Shown here: piece by piece, positions 16,409-24,514 of the stretch
Layout: every line of letters starts with the position of its first letter
How positions within the stretch are numbered: the stretch's first letter is position 1
Assembly: GCA_000431235.1 (NCBI GenBank)
Contig: HF988719.1
Span: 48,440-112,439 of the forward strand
Direction of reading: 5' to 3'
Source of the DNA: Coprobacillus sp. CAG:698
GTDB lineage: Bacteria; Bacillota_I; Bacilli_A; ML615J-28; CAG-698
Length of the DNA: 64,000 nucleotides
Made by a program: the position numbers and the translations under genes
The notes under the pieces: model-generated
The model's database searches: none
What the model was told of the DNA's origin: nothing
What the model saw: the letters and a program-made list of their open reading frames with translations, nothing else

Positions 16409-16969
16409 ATGAAATTGATAGTTGGATTAGGCAATCCAGGAATAAAATACAAAGGCACAAGACATAATGTGGGTTTTATGTTTGTTGATAGCATTGCATC
16501 ATATTTAAAATGTAGTTTTAAACTTGTTAGTAAATTGAAATCGCAAATTGCAATCATCAAAACCGAAGATGGAGATGTATGTTTATGCAAGCCCATGACA
16601 TATATGAATTTATCTGGGGAAGCAGTTAAAAGCGTAATGCAATATTATAATATAAGTATAGATGACATTCTAATAGTTCATGATGATTTAGATTTACCTG
16701 TTGGTCGTATAAGAATGCGCGAAAAAGGATCACATGGAGGTCATAATGGAATGAGAAATATAATTGATTTATTAGGAACTAATAATATCAAAAGAATAAG
16801 AATAGGAATAGATAAAAAGGAAAATGTTATTGACTATGTTCTTGGAAAATTTAATAAAGAAGAAAAAGAAAAAATAGACAAAGTTTTAATTATTGCTCCT
16901 AACATCTATGATGATTTTCAAAAACTAACATTTCCAAATTTAATGAATAGGTATAATCAAAATGAATAA
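16409..16969 (+). CDS. pth: peptidyl-tRNA hydrolase
   Basis: Pth recycles tRNA by cleaving prematurely released peptidyl-tRNA. The 186 residues carry the family signatures LIVGLGNPGIKYKGTRHNVGF (catalytic His in RHN), KPMTYMNLSGEAV, HDDLDLP (catalytic Asp) and KGSHGGHNGMRNI. ATG 16409 is preferred: upstream in-frame GTG codons at 16397 and 16400 lie in the GGTGGTGAAGG ribosome-binding stretch itself. Its end overlaps mfd by 8 bp; pth-mfd-spoVT in this order is also found in Bacillus subtilis. Confidence 0.96.
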   Translation: MKLIVGLGNPGIKYKGTRHNVGFMFVDSIASYLKCSFKLVSKLKSQIAIIKTEDGDVCLCKPMTYMNLSGEAVKSVMQYYNISIDDILIVHDDLDLPVGRIRMREKGSHGGHNGMRNIIDLLGTNNIKRIRIGIDKKENVIDYVLGKFNKEEKEKIDKVLIIAPNIYDDFQKLTFPNLMNRYNQNE

Positions 16970-19900
16970 TATTTTAAATTTATTTAAAAAAAGCAATAAT
17001 ATAAAAGAAATTATTCGCAAAATGGAAGGTGAAGAATCTAGCCTTTTTTGCGCAGGTATGACGCTAAATGTAAATGTACTATTTCTCGCAAGTCTTTTAA
17101 AAGAAGAAAAGAATCAAAGTATAGTATATGTATTGAATAATAGTTACAAAGCAAATATAGCTTATGATACTTTAACAGACGTCTTAGGTTTGGATGATGT
17201 TAATTTATACTTAGCAGATGATTTTGCATCTATAGAGGCCTTTGCGATCAGTAATGAATTAAAATCAGAACGAATTAATACATTGAGTAATATATATGAA
17301 AAAAAGAAACGTATTATTGTTACAGATATTCAAACAATTTTAAGGCCTTTACAATCATTTGAAAATTATGAAAAAGGTATTATAACATTAAGAAAAGGCG
17401 AAGAACTTGATATAAATAGTTTTATTAAAAACTTAATTATATCAGGTTACGAAAGGGAAGCAACTACTTACAAACAAGGCCAATATAGTGTTAGAGGTGA
17501 AGTAATTGATGTCTTTCCAATAGGGTATAAAAATCCTATTAGAATAAATGTATCGTTTGATGAAATAGAAACAATAAAAATATTTGATGAAAAAACACAA
17601 TTGTCAACTGGCGAAATGCTTGATAGTGCAACAATTTATCCTATAAATGAATTGGTATTGACATTTGATATCGATAAATTATGGGATGATTTGCGAAAAA
17701 AAGGACAATCTGAATATTTAGATGATGACTTTACTAAAATAAAAGAATTAAAAAATTATGATAATTTATTGAAATATATAAAATATATTGACAAAAACTA
17801 TGAGTATTTCTTTAACTATTTTGATGCTTTACAAATGAAATACATTGTGTGCTATGATCAAATAAACAATTTAGAAGATATAGTATTAAAATTGCAAACA
17901 GAAGTGTCAAGATATTTAGAAACAAGAGCATCTGAAAATAAATTAGAACTCTCTTTTTATGATGATGCAAGCTATGTTATGGCGCTTTCTCAAAGGAATA
18001 TCTATTTATCAGAAACAAAAAAAGCTATGCAAAATCTTGAACTACATGGAATATATGACTTTCACAGTTACAAAGTTACAAAATATGATAATGATATGAA
18101 ATATTTTGTGAAGGCTAAGAAGGATACTGATATTGATATTTATTTAACTTATAGTACAGACACGCAAAAAGATCTTATCGAAGATACGTTACAAGGTAAC
18201 GAGATAAAATATGAAGTTATTGATGATTTCTTTAATACCGGAAAAGAAAAATTCCATTTAGTCAATTGTGATAATGCGATTGGATATGGAATTATCGGTG
18301 AATATGAAGTACTAACTGTGAATGAACTATTCTCGTCAAGCAAATCTAAAAAACCAAAATATAGAAATATACAAGATAATACATCGCAAATTAACTCGAA
18401 AGATGACTTACATGTAGGAGATTATATTGTTCATTATGATTATGGAATTGGTAAATATCTAGGATTACAAACTGTTGAATTAAATAAAGTAAAGAATGAT
18501 TATCTTAAATTGCAATATGAAAATTTAGATTTGTTAATTCCTGTAGAGAAAATAACTGATCTTGAAAAATATTTAGGCGCTGAAGGAGTTGTTCCGAAGT
18601 TAACCAAAGTTGGTACGAATGAATGGGAAAAGAAAAAACAAACAGTAAGAAATCAGTTAGAAAGTATTGCAAAGGAACTCATAGAATTACAAATAAAGAG
18701 AAGCTCAAATATAGGATTCAAATATAAAGAGGATAGTGATCTTCAAAAACAATTTGAAAATGATTTTGAGTACGAAGAGACACCAGATCAAATAAAAATT
18801 GTTGATGAAATAAAAACAGATATGGAAAATGGTGTTTTAATGGATAGACTTGTATGTGGAGATGTTGGGTTTGGAAAAACAGAAGTGGCAATGCGTGCGG
18901 CCTTTAAAACGGTATATGAAGGAAAACAAGTAGCTTATATGGCGCCAACAACAATTCTTACAAGACAACATTATCATACATTCAAAGAACGATTTAATAA
19001 GTATGGTATAAGAGTTGCTTTATTAAATCGACTTGTGTCACCAAATGAGCAAAAAGAAATTATTAAAGACTTAAAAAAAGGTGATATAGATATAATTGTT
19101 GGGACTCACAGATTATTAAATAAAGAGATAGGGTATAATGATTTAGGTTTGTTAATAATAGACGAAGAGCAAAGATTTGGAGTAGAGCATAAGGAAAAAA
19201 TTAAGAAATTAAAAGAAAATGTTAATGTTATTACTTTAACAGCAACACCAATCCCAAGAACATTGCAAATGGCTGTTACAGGTATTAGAACATTAAGTTT
19301 ATTAGAAACTCCTCCTAAAGATAGATATCCAATTCAAACATATGTATTAGAGTATGAAGAAACAATTATAAGAGAAGCAATATATCGTGAATTAGCACGT
19401 AATGGACAAGTGTTTTATTTGCATAATCGTGTTAGTGATATTTATCTTGTGGCAAAGAAAATTCAAAGTCTTGTTCCAGAAGCAAAAATATGTGTTGGAC
19501 ATGGAAAAATGAATAGAAATGAATTAGAAGATATTGTTTCTGATTATATTGATGGTGTATATAATGTAATGGTTTGCACAACTATCATAGAAACAGGAAT
19601 AGATATTCCTAATTCTAATACATTAATAGTTGATGATGCAAGTAGATTGGGGTTAGCTCAAATGTACCAAATACGAGGGCGTGTAGGTAGAACTGATAGA
19701 ATAGCCTATGCTTATTTCTTATATAAATCAGAAAATAATTTATCAAGCGCTGCCGAGAAGAGACTTTCAGCGATTAAAGAATATAATCGTATTGGAAGCG
19801 GATATAAAATAGCAGTAAGAGATTTAGCTATTAGAGGAGCTGGAGATATTTTAGGACGCGAGCAATCAGGTTTTATTAATTCTATAGGAATTGATATGTA

Positions 19901-20402
19901 TATGAAATTGCTTAATGAAGCAATCAATAAAGCTAAAGGTATTGAAGAAAAGAAACGTATTAATTACAAAATTCAAGTTGCAAAACACGTAGAAAAAGAA
20001 TATGTTAACGATGATTCAATAATAATTTATATTCATAAAGAAATTAATAAAATTGAAACAAAAGAAGATCGTGATAATGTAATTGCTGAATTAACAGATA
20101 GATTTGGTAAATTAAGTGATAATATTCTAAATTATGTTGAAGAAAGATATCTAGAAGCATTACTACGAAGAATTGAAGTAATAAATGTAATTGAAGAAGA
20201 TAGATCGGTTAAACTTGAAATTCCTGAAAATTACTCAAATAAGCTTAAAGGTGATGAAGTAATGTATGCGGGATACACAATAAGCAGAAGATTTTCAATT
20301 GACTATAAATACCATATGTTTATAATTACAATTTCAAAAGAATATGGGGATCGTAGTTGGCTATACTTAATGACTGAATTTTTGGAAAAAATAATAAAAT
20401 AA
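16962..20402 (+). CDS. mfd: transcription-repair coupling factor Mfd
   Basis: Mfd removes RNA polymerase stalled at DNA damage and recruits UvrA. The 1146 residues match the family length. The order is: UvrB-like N-terminal module (to about 330), the RNA-polymerase-interacting domain around HVGDYIVHYDYGIGKYLGL (about 490), then the SF2 translocase with Walker A GDVGFGKTEVA near 633, the DEEQ box LLIIDEEQRFG near 734, TATPIPRTLQMA, and the TRG/helicase motif QMYQIRGRVGRT. It starts within the end of pth. Partners UvrC (in this window) and UvrA/B (not seen here) complete the pathway. Confidence 0.97.
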   Translation: MNNILNLFKKSNNIKEIIRKMEGEESSLFCAGMTLNVNVLFLASLLKEEKNQSIVYVLNNSYKANIAYDTLTDVLGLDDVNLYLADDFASIEAFAISNELKSERINTLSNIYEKKKRIIVTDIQTILRPLQSFENYEKGIITLRKGEELDINSFIKNLIISGYEREATTYKQGQYSVRGEVIDVFPIGYKNPIRINVSFDEIETIKIFDEKTQLSTGEMLDSATIYPINELVLTFDIDKLWDDLRKKGQSEYLDDDFTKIKELKNYDNLLKYIKYIDKNYEYFFNYFDALQMKYIVCYDQINNLEDIVLKLQTEVSRYLETRASENKLELSFYDDASYVMALSQRNIYLSETKKAMQNLELHGIYDFHSYKVTKYDNDMKYFVKAKKDTDIDIYLTYSTDTQKDLIEDTLQGNEIKYEVIDDFFNTGKEKFHLVNCDNAIGYGIIGEYEVLTVNELFSSSKSKKPKYRNIQDNTSQINSKDDLHVGDYIVHYDYGIGKYLGLQTVELNKVKNDYLKLQYENLDLLIPVEKITDLEKYLGAEGVVPKLTKVGTNEWEKKKQTVRNQLESIAKELIELQIKRSSNIGFKYKEDSDLQKQFENDFEYEETPDQIKIVDEIKTDMENGVLMDRLVCGDVGFGKTEVAMRAAFKTVYEGKQVAYMAPTTILTRQHYHTFKERFNKYGIRVALLNRLVSPNEQKEIIKDLKKGDIDIIVGTHRLLNKEIGYNDLGLLIIDEEQRFGVEHKEKIKKLKENVNVITLTATPIPRTLQMAVTGIRTLSLLETPPKDRYPIQTYVLEYEETIIREAIYRELARNGQVFYLHNRVSDIYLVAKKIQSLVPEAKICVGHGKMNRNELEDIVSDYIDGVYNVMVCTTIIETGIDIPNSNTLIVDDASRLGLAQMYQIRGRVGRTDRIAYAYFLYKSENNLSSAAEKRLSAIKEYNRIGSGYKIAVRDLAIRGAGDILGREQSGFINSIGIDMYMKLLNEAINKAKGIEEKKRINYKIQVAKHVEKEYVNDDSIIIYIHKEINKIETKEDRDNVIAELTDRFGKLSDNILNYVEERYLEALLRRIEVINVIEEDRSVKLEIPENYSNKLKGDEVMYAGYTISRRFSIDYKYHMFIITISKEYGDRSWLYLMTEFLEKIIK

Positions 20403-20404
20403 TT

Positions 20405-20433
20405 GTATAAATTGTTAAAAACTTCTAATACTA
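20405..20433 (+). promoter_or_regulatory. probable sigma-G (forespore) promoter of spoVT
   Basis: GTATA (20405-20409) fits the -35 GHATR; AATACTA (20427-20433) differs in one base from the -10 CATWHTA; spacing is 17 bp. The chosen spoVT start follows 19 bp later. Known spoVT genes are sigma-G dependent. Confidence 0.55.
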
Positions 20434-20451
20434 AGTTTAGAGGTGACAAAA

Positions 20452-20979
20452 ATGAAATCAATCGGTGTAGTAAGAAGAATTGACGAACTTGGAAGAATTG
20501 TTGTGCCAAAAGAAATGCGAAGAACTTTACGAATACGTGAAGGAGACTCGTTAGAAATATCTTCTAATGATAATTCAATAATTTTAAGAAAATATTCTCT
20601 TGTGGAAAGTGTAGATAATTTTATAACACAATATGTTGATGCGGTTCATGCATCAAGCAAAAAAGAAATAGTTGTAACAGATACGGAAAAAGTAATAGCT
20701 GTATCAAGTGGTTTTCGAAAAAACTTTGTCGGTAAGAAAATTGACATAAGATTAGATGATAAAATTCAAAAAAAGGCTACTCAAATATTTGAAAGAGGAG
20801 CAAATATAGAAATCTGTGAAGGGTTAACTATTTCTAGTGCAGTGGTAATTAGACCAATAACTGTATATGGTGATTTAATTGGTGCTGTTATAGTCCTTGG
20901 TGATAATGTTATAAATGATACTGAAAAGATGCTTGCAGAATTAACTGCTTTGTTTGTTGGTAAATATCTAGAAAACTAA
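20452..20979 (+). CDS. spoVT: stage V sporulation protein T, AbrB-family regulator
   Basis: SpoVT is a forespore transcription factor that tunes sigma-G genes. The 175 residues (Bacillus 178) show the N-terminal swapped-hairpin AbrB domain (MKSIGVVRRIDELGRIVVPKEMRRTL, about 1-50) and a C-terminal GAF-like domain (about 55-175) that separates SpoVT from the short AbrB/Abh proteins. ATG 20452 is chosen: GAGGTGAC lies at 20440-20446, and an alternative GTG at 20443 would sit inside it. It follows mfd by about 50 bp, conserved synteny, but has its own sigma-G-like promoter. Confidence 0.93.
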   Translation: MKSIGVVRRIDELGRIVVPKEMRRTLRIREGDSLEISSNDNSIILRKYSLVESVDNFITQYVDAVHASSKKEIVVTDTEKVIAVSSGFRKNFVGKKIDIRLDDKIQKKATQIFERGANIEICEGLTISSAVVIRPITVYGDLIGAVIVLGDNVINDTEKMLAELTALFVGKYLEN

Positions 20980-21024
20980 TATACTGAAAGTAATAACGTA
21001 TTAAACTCATTTGTAAATAATAAC

Positions 21025-21053
21025 TTGCTTTTTATTTAAAAATAATGTATAAT
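21025..21053 (+). promoter_or_regulatory. sigma-A promoter for the LRR protein gene
   Basis: TTGCTT (21025-21030), 17 bp, TATAAT (21048-21053). Confidence 0.65.
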
Positions 21054-21086
21054 TAAATAGAAATTAATTTATTCAAGGAGTTAATT

Positions 21087-22262
21087 ATGTTCAAAAAAAT
21101 ATTTTCTACACCAAAAGCAAAAATGTATGGAATAGTTGCGTCAGCATTATTAGTATTTTTACTAGTATTTATAATTATAACTGTATCAATTCCAGATAGC
21201 GGAAGACTAAGATATGAGTTAAAAATGGACGGTACTTATGAAGTAACTGACATTAAGGACTTATACCGCGGTGGAATTTTTATGAGAAAAAAATTAGTTG
21301 TTCCAAGTGAATACAATGGTAAACCTGTAACATCTATTAAAAAAATAGAATCAATAGCTTTAAAAGAACTTGTTCTTCCAGAAACTCTTAAGAATATTAC
21401 TAGTGGAAGTTTTATTGGTATGACTAGCCTTGAGAAAGTTAATATTCCAGATGGTGTAAAGAAAATAGGAGTAAATGCCTTTGCAAATTGTACAAATTTG
21501 AAAAATATTACAATTCCTTCATCAGTTGTAGAAATTAGTGATAGGGCCTTCTATATGACTGGATTAACAGAAATAACAATTCCTTCATCAGTTAAAAAGA
21601 TTGGTTCACATGCTTTTGAATTATGCAAAAATTTAGAAAAAGTTGAATTAGATTTTGAAAATACAGAAGTAGGAGTTTCAACGTTTGAACAAACAAAGTT
21701 CTCTGAAAAAGTCTATGCTGAAAATAATGGATTCTTTATTGTGAATGGTGTTCTATATGGAATAAAAATAGATGAATCAAAACAAGAAGGAACAAAAAAA
21801 GATGGTTTTAGAGTTGTAATTCCAGAAAGCGTAGAAGTAATTGGAAATGGCGTATTTAATGAAAATACATACGTAGCTTATGTTTCTTTACCTTCTACAT
21901 TAAGAAAAATTAATAAAAATGCCTTTTTATTAATTGATATTCAAGGGAAGAATAAAATTAAAGCAATAGGATTTAAAAATTGTAACTTTGAAATCGATGA
22001 TGAAGCAGTTGTTGATTGTACAATGCTAAAAGCAGTTGTGTATGATATGAATAAAGAAGATATTAATACTGATAACTTAAAAAATACAAAATTATCAAAG
22101 TTAAGTGTTGTATATTTACAAGAAGGAAATTATTGTGTAGATGTAGTGGATAAAGATGGTACAGAATTGACTTTATTATATGATATGGAACAGTTTAAAC
22201 CATATCGTTTAGTAGATGGTCAAAAACAATATTTCAATACAACAAAAAAAGATTTTGAATAG
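21087..22262 (+). CDS. membrane-anchored leucine-rich repeat (BspA-like) protein
   Basis: A 391-residue protein with one N-terminal membrane helix (about 13-34), no lipobox and no cleavage site, so it is probably anchored with the rest outside. Residues about 80-300 carry repeats of the LRR_5 (BspA/TpLRR) type, for example LEKVNIPDGVKKIGVNAFANC, LKNITIPSSVVEISDRAF and LTEITIPSSVKKIGSHAF. Such domains are common in surface proteins of host-associated Bacillota and Bacteroidota and mediate binding. The last 70 residues are not repetitive. It is a single-gene unit with its own promoter and terminator. The ligand is unknown. Confidence 0.85.
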   Translation: MFKKIFSTPKAKMYGIVASALLVFLLVFIIITVSIPDSGRLRYELKMDGTYEVTDIKDLYRGGIFMRKKLVVPSEYNGKPVTSIKKIESIALKELVLPETLKNITSGSFIGMTSLEKVNIPDGVKKIGVNAFANCTNLKNITIPSSVVEISDRAFYMTGLTEITIPSSVKKIGSHAFELCKNLEKVELDFENTEVGVSTFEQTKFSEKVYAENNGFFIVNGVLYGIKIDESKQEGTKKDGFRVVIPESVEVIGNGVFNENTYVAYVSLPSTLRKINKNAFLLIDIQGKNKIKAIGFKNCNFEIDDEAVVDCTMLKAVVYDMNKEDINTDNLKNTKLSKLSVVYLQEGNYCVDVVDKDGTELTLLYDMEQFKPYRLVDGQKQYFNTTKKDFE

Positions 22263-22263
22263 G

Positions 22264-22287
22264 AAAGCAGACCAATTCTGCTTTTTT
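22264..22287 (+). terminator. rho-independent terminator after the LRR gene
   Basis: AAAGCAG (22264-22270) pairs with CTGCTTT (22278-22284), 7-nt loop, followed by a T run. Confidence 0.8.
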
Positions 22288-22307
22288 CTTATTTAAGGAG
22301 ATAAAAT

Positions 22308-23117
22308 ATGTTTATAAAATGTTTTAAATATCATGGGTGTGGGAATGATTTTATTATTATAAATCATAATAAGAACATAAATTATAGCGAATTTACAAAG
22401 AAAGTATGTAATAGATATACAGGCATAGGTGCAGATACATTAATTGTAGTTGATGATAAAAAAGAACCAAGTGTAAGATTCTTTAATGCTGATGGCACGG
22501 AAGCACCTATGTGTGGAAATGGAATAAGGTGTGTTGCACGATTCCTTAATGATGAATATCAAAGAAGTGAAAAAGTATACACAATCAAAACCTTATCAGG
22601 AGATAGAATAGTATTTTGCGAAGATGGATTATACAAAATAAATATGGGGAAACCAGATTATTCTTGTGCTAAACTAAGTATAAATTCTGAAAAAAAAGAA
22701 TTCTTCGAAGAAATGATGCCATATGATGGCAAAGAAATAGAAGTAAATGCTGTTTATATGACTACTCATCACTTAGTAATAATTGTGGAAAATTTTGATT
22801 TAATAGATAATATGGGAAAGTATTTCTGTGAAAATAAAATATTTGAAAAGAAAATAAATGTCAACTTCGTTAGATTAATTAATGAAAATGAAGTAAAAAT
22901 AAAAACATATGAAAGAGGAGTTGGTTGGACAAAAGCATGTGGGAGTGGGACTTGCGCAGTTTTTTCGGTGCTAAATAGGAAAAAAATAATTTCAAATGAA
23001 ATGATCGCAAATTATGAATATGGTAAGTTAATAATTTCAAAAGAAAACAATGAAATATATATGAAAGGCCCAGCAGTACAGGTGGCAAAGGATATATTAT
23101 TTTTATATAATAAATAA
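22308..23117 (+). CDS. dapF: diaminopimelate epimerase
   Basis: DapF converts LL- to meso-diaminopimelate, for peptidoglycan crosslinking and lysine; in spore formers the pathway also supplies dipicolinate precursors. The 269 residues contain both active-site cysteines in their usual settings: PMCGNGIRCVARF and ACGSGTCAVF. The N-terminus FKYHGCGNDFIII is typical. ATG 22308 follows AAGGAG. Its presence shows that this organism makes DAP-type peptidoglycan and so is not a wall-less mollicute. No other dap genes are near. Confidence 0.95.
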   Translation: MFIKCFKYHGCGNDFIIINHNKNINYSEFTKKVCNRYTGIGADTLIVVDDKKEPSVRFFNADGTEAPMCGNGIRCVARFLNDEYQRSEKVYTIKTLSGDRIVFCEDGLYKINMGKPDYSCAKLSINSEKKEFFEEMMPYDGKEIEVNAVYMTTHHLVIIVENFDLIDNMGKYFCENKIFEKKINVNFVRLINENEVKIKTYERGVGWTKACGSGTCAVFSVLNRKKIISNEMIANYEYGKLIISKENNEIYMKGPAVQVAKDILFLYNK

Positions 23118-23123
23118 AAAATG

Positions 23124-23152
23124 TTGAAATATATGTACTGTTGATATATAAT
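23124..23152 (+). promoter_or_regulatory. sigma-A promoter for degV
   Basis: TTGAAA (23124-23129), 17 bp, TATAAT (23147-23152). Confidence 0.8.
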
Positions 23153-23187
23153 ATAAGAGTCTTATAATAAAAATGGAGGACTGAACA

Positions 23188-24051
23188 ATGGAAAAAATCG
23201 CAATAATGACAGACGTTAATGCTGGATTGGACTATATAGGATACGATCCTGAAATCATAACATTAAGGTCAATTATAAACTTTGGTGATGAGCATTACAT
23301 TGATGGAGTCGAAATAAAAGCAGATGAATTTTACGAAAGAATATATAAAGAAAAATGTATTCCTTCTACAAGTGCGCCTACAATAGGCAATGCTATGGAA
23401 GAGTTAAATAAATTAGTATCTGAAGGATACACAGATGTTATAATGTATTCAATATCATATAAAATGAGTTCAATAGGACAAATGGTTGAAACACTCATTC
23501 CTGAATATGAAGGAAAAATTAAAATACATGTAGTCAATACTAAAACATCAGCATTTAACCAAGGATATATGGCTTTAGAAGCAAAGAAAATGGTAGATGA
23601 AGGAAAAACAGTAAATGAAATTCTTGAAAGAACTGAATACTTAATCAATAATAATAATACATATTTTGTTGTTGATAATCTTATGTATCTAGTTAGAAAT
23701 GGGCGCTTGAGTGGTGCTAAAGGATTTGTTGGAACAATTATTAAGATCAAACCAATTCTTAATATAAATAAAGAAGGAGAAATAGTAACCTTCGAAAAAA
23801 TTAAATCACATAAAAAAGCAGTTGAAAGAGCAATTGAACTAGTTAGCACTGACTTAGATAAATGTAAAGATGCAAAATTATTTATTTATCATACATTACG
23901 TGAAGATGATGGTAAAAACCTTTGCAAGTATTTTGAAGAAAAATATCCACAGTTTGGCAAAGTAGAATTAAAAGTAGTTACTCCAGCTGTTGGTGCTCAT
24001 ATTGGTTATGGAATTTTAGGATTTTCATATTTTATGTTAGAGAAAAAATAA
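23188..24051 (+). CDS. DegV family fatty-acid-binding protein
   Basis: The 287 residues match the DegV family, which binds a fatty acid and in the FakB role presents it to the kinase FakA for phosphorylation and entry into phospholipid synthesis. Seen here: the N-terminal IMTDVNAGL, the STSAPT motif near residue 57 (ligand carboxylate), the MSSIGQM block, LMYLVRNGRLSGAKGF, and the C-terminal TPAVGAHIGYGILGFSYF. It is a single gene with its own promoter and terminator. No fakA is near, so function as FakB is inference from family. Confidence 0.9.
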   Translation: MEKIAIMTDVNAGLDYIGYDPEIITLRSIINFGDEHYIDGVEIKADEFYERIYKEKCIPSTSAPTIGNAMEELNKLVSEGYTDVIMYSISYKMSSIGQMVETLIPEYEGKIKIHVVNTKTSAFNQGYMALEAKKMVDEGKTVNEILERTEYLINNNNTYFVVDNLMYLVRNGRLSGAKGFVGTIIKIKPILNINKEGEIVTFEKIKSHKKAVERAIELVSTDLDKCKDAKLFIYHTLREDDGKNLCKYFEEKYPQFGKVELKVVTPAVGAHIGYGILGFSYFMLEKK

Positions 24052-24053
24052 TT

Positions 24054-24079
24054 AATGTCCTTTAATGGACATTTTTTTT
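24054..24079 (+). terminator. rho-independent terminator after degV
   Basis: AATGTCC (24054-24060) pairs with GGACATT (24067-24073), loop TTTAAT, then eight T. Confidence 0.9.
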
Positions 24080-24123
24080 GTTATAATCAAATAAACATGC
24101 ATAAAATGTATGGGGTGATAATA

Positions 24124-24432
24124 ATGAAAGAGTGGGTAAAAAATAATTATTTTATTCTATTAATGCTACTTGGATTTCTGCTTTATTGGCTGTTTGGAGT
24201 AATAATAACTTATATTACTGTTTTATCTACTATAGTATTTGTTATATATGCTAAAGGAACAAATAGAGTACAAATGTATAATTTTGACTTAGTTTTATTT
24301 GTAAGTTATTTACTTTTGTCAATATTTGGATTATTCATAACAAAAAATGCAACAGTTCAAGTACTATCTATAATACTAGGAATACTATTTATAGCTTCTT
24401 TTTATAGAAATAAAAGAATAAACAAATTATAA
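24124..24432 (+). CDS. small membrane protein of unknown function
   Basis: I do not recognise this 102-residue protein. It has four likely membrane helices (about 9-24, 25-42, 55-73, 78-95), a short Lys-rich C-terminus (RNKRINKL) and no signal peptide cleavage site. ATG 24124 is chosen because GGGGTGAT is just upstream; a longer reading frame from 24055 would begin inside the degV terminator. It lies between degV and a large lipoprotein gene that has its own promoter, so it is probably a separate transcript. No function is proposed. Confidence 0.7.
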   Translation: MKEWVKNNYFILLMLLGFLLYWLFGVIITYITVLSTIVFVIYAKGTNRVQMYNFDLVLFVSYLLLSIFGLFITKNATVQVLSIILGILFIASFYRNKRINKL

Positions 24433-24454
24433 AAAATTGGTAAAATCAATTAAC

Positions 24455-24483
24455 TTCACAAAAACTCATTAATATGGTATAAT
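24455..24483 (+). promoter_or_regulatory. sigma-A promoter for the thioredoxin-repeat lipoprotein
   Basis: TTCACA (24455-24460), 17 bp, TATAAT (24478-24483) with an extended TGG. Confidence 0.75.
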
Positions 24484-24514
24484 AAACATATCTTTTTAAA
24501 GACATGAGGTTATT

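Noticed and set aside
23331..23849. 172-codon open frame on the minus strand
   Set aside because: It lies opposite degV, which has full family motifs, a ribosome binding site and a promoter; the minus frame has none of these.
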